Shown: positions 61,054 to 64,000 of the stretch, piece by piece
Numbering within the stretch: position 1 is the first letter of the stretch
How the letters are laid out: each line of letters begins with the position of its first letter
Assembly: GCA_035547755.1 (NCBI GenBank)
Contig: DASZUG010000027.1
Coordinates: 1 to 64,000, forward strand
DNA from: Mesorhizobium_L sp035547755
GTDB lineage: Bacteria; Pseudomonadota; Alphaproteobacteria; Rhizobiales; Rhizobiaceae
Length of the DNA: 64,000 nt
Direction: 5' to 3'
Translations under genes and position numbers: made by a program
Notes under the pieces: model-generated
What the model saw: the letters and a program-made list of their open reading frames with translations, nothing else
Database searches by the model: none
What the model was told of the DNA's origin: nothing

Positions 61054-62067
61054 CTACCGCCGGCCCCACAGCACCTTGAAACTGTCGTCGTGGGCGAGTT
61101 CGCCATGCGCTGAAAAGGCTTCGGCCAGAACTCGTTCGTAAGGCAGCGGGCGATTGGCCACCAGAAAAAGCCTTCCTCCCGGCTTCAGCGCGCTGGCGGC
61201 CTTGCGGATCATCTCCTGTCCGAGATGCGGCTCCGTGGCACGGCCGGTGTGAAAAGGTGGATTCATGACGACGATGTCGTAACGGCGGCCAACGGGCTCG
61301 CCAATGAGATCATGCCAGAAAAGCTCCCGGCGCGGCGATACAACGTAGCGCGCCAGATTGCGGCGGGCCGCTTCGAGCGACTCATAATCGGCCTCGTAGA
61401 GGTCCAGCCGCTCCAGCGGCAGGCCGCGTGAAAGCAATTCCGCCGAGAGATAGCCCCAGCCGGCGCAGAAATCCGCGACATCCCCTTGCAGATCATCCGG
61501 CAGGCTCCGGGCGAGAAGCGCCGATCCAGGGTCGATCCGGTCATGCGAGAAAGACCCGGCGGCGGTTTCATACCGCCCCACCACGAGCATCTTTTCCGGT
61601 CGCAAAGCGAGAACCACATCTTCGATCTCGTCCGGCCGCCGCAGCCAGAACGCGACGCCATGATGTTTCGAAAGCGATCCTTCGATCGCCATCGATGATC
61701 CAACTCTCTTGCGCAGGCTCGCCAAGCCTTCCGCCTTGCCTCCGGCTACGACCACCAGACCGCCGGGGCGCGTCCTGAGAAGGGCTTCGGCGAGATAGGA
61801 CTCGTTACGGTCACGATGGCGGTCGCAGAGGACGAGAGCGAGATCGTAGTCCTCCCCTTCGGCGTGAGGAGCGACCTGAAATCCTTCTTGCTGCAAGGCC
61901 ATGAAATAGGGCCGAAATCCCTGAACGAGATGCAGTCCCGCCGAAAACTCTTTCGGCATCCGCACACCCGGCCGGGCGCCCGGAAAGAGCGCCTGCGTTC
62001 CTTCCCCCGGCATGTCCAGCGCGCCACTGGCGAAGGGATGGATCAGGACCTTCCACGTGTCGTCCAT
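61054..62067 (-). CDS. Class I SAM-dependent methyltransferase, RsmC-like
   Basis: 337 aa from MDDTWKVLIHPF. The C-terminal SAM domain has ADFCAGWGYLSAELL, motif I in place of the usual DLGCGxG, then LDLYEADY, and NPPFHTG, the N-PPF motif of methyltransferases acting on exocyclic amino groups of guanine. The N-terminal half resembles the pseudo-methyltransferase domain of RsmC (16S rRNA m2G1207). The start at 62088 adds seven residues and is less likely. The exact RNA target is inferred, not shown. Confidence 0.85.
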   Translation of the reverse strand: MDDTWKVLIHPFASGALDMPGEGTQALFPGARPGVRMPKEFSAGLHLVQGFRPYFMALQQEGFQVAPHAEGEDYDLALVLCDRHRDRNESYLAEALLRTRPGGLVVVAGGKAEGLASLRKRVGSSMAIEGSLSKHHGVAFWLRRPDEIEDVVLALRPEKMLVVGRYETAAGSFSHDRIDPGSALLARSLPDDLQGDVADFCAGWGYLSAELLSRGLPLERLDLYEADYESLEAARRNLARYVVSPRRELFWHDLIGEPVGRRYDIVVMNPPFHTGRATEPHLGQEMIRKAASALKPGGRLFLVANRPLPYERVLAEAFSAHGELAHDDSFKVLWGRR

Positions 62068-62148
62068 CGCCACTTCCCTTTTATCCAAAAAGAGACGGGC
62101 GCGCTCCGTGGAACGCGCCCGCCGGCTCGATCATGACAGTGAATAGCC

Positions 62149-64000
62149 TCAGGCGACGGCTTCTTCGCCGTCTTCGCTCTTCTTCTCGCGGACGATTTCC
62201 TTGCCCGTCTTCTGGTCGACCACCTTCATGGAAAGGCGGACCTTGCCACGCTCGTCGAAGCCCATGAGCTTGACGAAGACCTTGTCGCCTTCCTTGACCA
62301 CGTCGGTCGTCTTCTGCACGCGCTCAGGCGCCAGTTGCGAAATATGGACGAGGCCGTCGCGCGGGCCGAAGAAGTTGACGAAGGCGCCGAAATCAGCTGT
62401 CTTGACGACAGTGCCTTCATAGATCTCGCCGACTTCCGGCTCGGCCACGATAGTGTGGATCCACTTCTTGGCCGCCTCGATTTCCTTGCCGTTGGCCGAG
62501 GCGATCTTCACCGTGCCGTCATCCTCGATGTTGATCTTGGCCCCGGTCTTTTCGACGATTTCGCGGATGACCTTGCCGCCGGTGCCGATGACGTCGCGGA
62601 TCTTGTCGGTCGGGATCTGCATGACCTCGATGCGCGGCGCGAACTCGCCGAGTTCCTTGCGGCTCTCGGTAATCGCCTTCGCCATCTCGCCGAGAATATG
62701 CAGGCGGCCGTCCTTGGCCTGGCCGAGCGCGACCTTCATGATCTCCTCGGTGATGCCGTCGATCTTGATGTCCATCTGCAGCGAGGTCACGCCGTTCGAC
62801 GTGCCGGCCACCTTGAAATCCATGTCGCCGAGATGGTCCTCGTCGCCGAGGATGTCGGAAAGGACGGCGAAACGCTCACCTTCCTTGATAAGGCCCATGG
62901 CGATGCCCGCCACCGGCTTCGACAGCGGAACGCCCGCGTCCATCAGGGCAAGCGAGGTGCCGCAGACGGTCGCCATGGAGGAAGAGCCGTTCGATTCGGT
63001 GATCTCGGAAACCGCGCGGATCGTGTAGGGAAACTGCTCCACTCCCGGGAGCATCGGATGGATGGCGCGCCATGCGAGCTTGCCATGGCCGATCTCGCGG
63101 CGGCCCGGAGAACCCATGCGTCCGGTCTCGCCCACCGAGAAGGGCGGGAAGTTGTAGTGCAGGAGGAAAGTTTCCTTGTAGGTGCCCGTCAGCGAGTCGA
63201 TGAACTGCTCGTCTTCACCCGTGCCGAGCGTCGCAACCACAATCGCCTGGGTTTCGCCGCGCGTGAACAGGGCCGAACCGTGAGTGCGCGGCAGGATGCC
63301 GACCTCGGCCATGATCGGACGGACGGTCTTGAGGTCGCGGCCGTCAATGCGGGAACCGGTGTCGAGAATGTTCCAGCGGACGATCTTGGCCTGGAGTTCC
63401 TTGAAGACAACGGCGACCTGCTCAGCGCTCCATTTCGGCTGCTCCTCGCCTTCCGGAAGGAGCGCGGCTTTCACCTTGGCCTTGGCGGCATCGACGGCGG
63501 CATAACGCGTCTGCTTGTCGGTGATCTTGTAGGCGTCGCGCAGATCGCTTTCGGCGATCTTCAGCATTTCGCTCTCGAGTTCGGAATAATCCTCGGTGCT
63601 GTGCTCGCGAGGCTCCTTCGCCGCCACTTCAGCCAGCTTGATGATGGCGTCGATGACCGGCTGGAACGAGCGATGGCCGAACATGACGGCTTCGAGCATC
63701 ACGTCCTCTGGCAGTTCCTGTGCCTCGGATTCCACCATGAGAACGGCTTCCGACGTGCCGGCGACGACGAGGTCGAGCTTGGATTCCGGCATCTCGTCGA
63801 TATGCGGATTGAGCACATATTGGCCATTGATGTAGCCGACGCGGGCGCCGCCGATCGGCCCCATGAAGGGAACGCCGGAAAGCGTGAGCGCCGCCGAGGC
63901 CGCGACCAGCGAAAGCACGTCGGGATTGTTCTCCAGATCGTGCTGCATGACGGTGATGATGACCTGCGTGTCGTTCTTGTAGCCGTCGGCGAACAGCGGG
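62149..64000 (-). CDS. pnp: Polyribonucleotide nucleotidyltransferase (5' part outside window)
   Basis: C-terminal 617 residues; the reading frame is open to the window end, and the start lies beyond it. The second RNase PH domain has RREIGHGKLAWRA and GVTSLQMDIKIDGI; next come KH (QIPTDKIRDVIGTGGKVIREI, segment VIGTGGKVIRE) and S1 (EGTVVKTADFGAFVNFFGPRDGLVHIS, segments GAFVNFFG and DGLVHIS) domains. It degrades RNA phosphorolytically from the 3' end in the degradosome. In related genomes the start is next to rpsO, expected just outside this window. Confidence 0.97.
   Translation of the reverse strand, partial: PLFADGYKNDTQVIITVMQHDLENNPDVLSLVAASAALTLSGVPFMGPIGGARVGYINGQYVLNPHIDEMPESKLDLVVAGTSEAVLMVESEAQELPEDVMLEAVMFGHRSFQPVIDAIIKLAEVAAKEPREHSTEDYSELESEMLKIAESDLRDAYKITDKQTRYAAVDAAKAKVKAALLPEGEEQPKWSAEQVAVVFKELQAKIVRWNILDTGSRIDGRDLKTVRPIMAEVGILPRTHGSALFTRGETQAIVVATLGTGEDEQFIDSLTGTYKETFLLHYNFPPFSVGETGRMGSPGRREIGHGKLAWRAIHPMLPGVEQFPYTIRAVSEITESNGSSSMATVCGTSLALMDAGVPLSKPVAGIAMGLIKEGERFAVLSDILGDEDHLGDMDFKVAGTSNGVTSLQMDIKIDGITEEIMKVALGQAKDGRLHILGEMAKAITESRKELGEFAPRIEVMQIPTDKIRDVIGTGGKVIREIVEKTGAKINIEDDGTVKIASANGKEIEAAKKWIHTIVAEPEVGEIYEGTVVKTADFGAFVNFFGPRDGLVHISQLAPERVQKTTDVVKEGDKVFVKLMGFDERGKVRLSMKVVDQKTGKEIVREKKSEDGEEAVA

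Noticed and set aside
1..64000. tRNA or rRNA genes
   Set aside because: No cloverleaf sequence with the TTCGA-type loop or rRNA core segment was recognised on reading; the SRP RNA is the only RNA gene I can support.

Overview
The window is chromosomal DNA of an alphaproteobacterium of the order Hyphomicrobiales (Rhizobiales), probably from the Brucella/Mesorhizobium-like side. This rests on several gene orders and elements: dnaX-ybaB-recR with the SRP RNA gene just upstream of dnaX; rpsT-dnaA-dnaN-recF; irr divergent from fabA-fabB-fabI; kdsB-pheA divergent from a cycM-type cytochrome; and a GAGCATG...CATGCTC palindromic element. I cannot name a genus. Genes are dense, mostly in operons, with many ATGA, TGATG or TTGA overlaps.

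Layout. 1-4.2 kb: end of a branched-chain-amino-acid-type (Liv) ABC transporter, with the two ATPases fused into one protein. 4.2-6.2 kb: two small hypothetical genes and an NADP-dependent oxidoreductase. 6.2-12.3 kb (minus strand): DUF2778 protein, SRP RNA, dnaX, ybaB, recR and a lytic transglycosylase. 12.9-17.0 kb: HIT protein, nudC, pheA, kdsB and a membrane-anchored cytochrome c. 17.2-26.6 kb: a Yej-type peptide/microcin-C-like ABC transporter with two tandem binding proteins, interrupted between yejE and yejF by a vapBC toxin-antitoxin pair whose vapC is split, then a ghrA-like reductase. 26.6-30.4 kb: a three-subunit gluconate-2-dehydrogenase-like complex (Tat-exported small subunit, GMC flavoprotein, triheme cytochrome). 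30.6-33.2 kb: aminopeptidase, MarR regulator and NlpC/P60 peptidase.

33.4-45.9 kb: a Tad/Flp (type IVb) pilus locus. tadD is on plus; a minus-strand run encodes pilin, CpaA, CpaB, CpaC, CpaD, CpaE, CpaF/TadA, TadB and TadC; a plus-strand branch encodes a small CpaC-N-like protein and two TadE-like pseudopilins. 45.9-55 kb: deoB, mutM, enoyl-CoA hydratase, rpsT, dnaA, dnaN, recF and a MoeB-like enzyme. 55-60.2 kb: 2-hydroxyacid dehydrogenase, SH3 protein, irr and fabA-fabB-fabI. 60.3-64 kb (minus strand): a HigBA-like toxin-antitoxin pair, an RsmC-like methyltransferase and the 3' part of pnp.

Most of the content is conserved housekeeping or well-known accessory machinery. I found no clear candidate for a wholly new system. 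The features most worth a second look are the toxin-antitoxin pair embedded in the Yej operon and its split toxin, four kinds of intergenic inverted repeat (one abutting a ribosome-binding site), the fused Liv ATPase with a degenerate signature motif, the four-cysteine motif in the GMC subunit, and a terminator-like hairpin between the rpsT promoter and rpsT.
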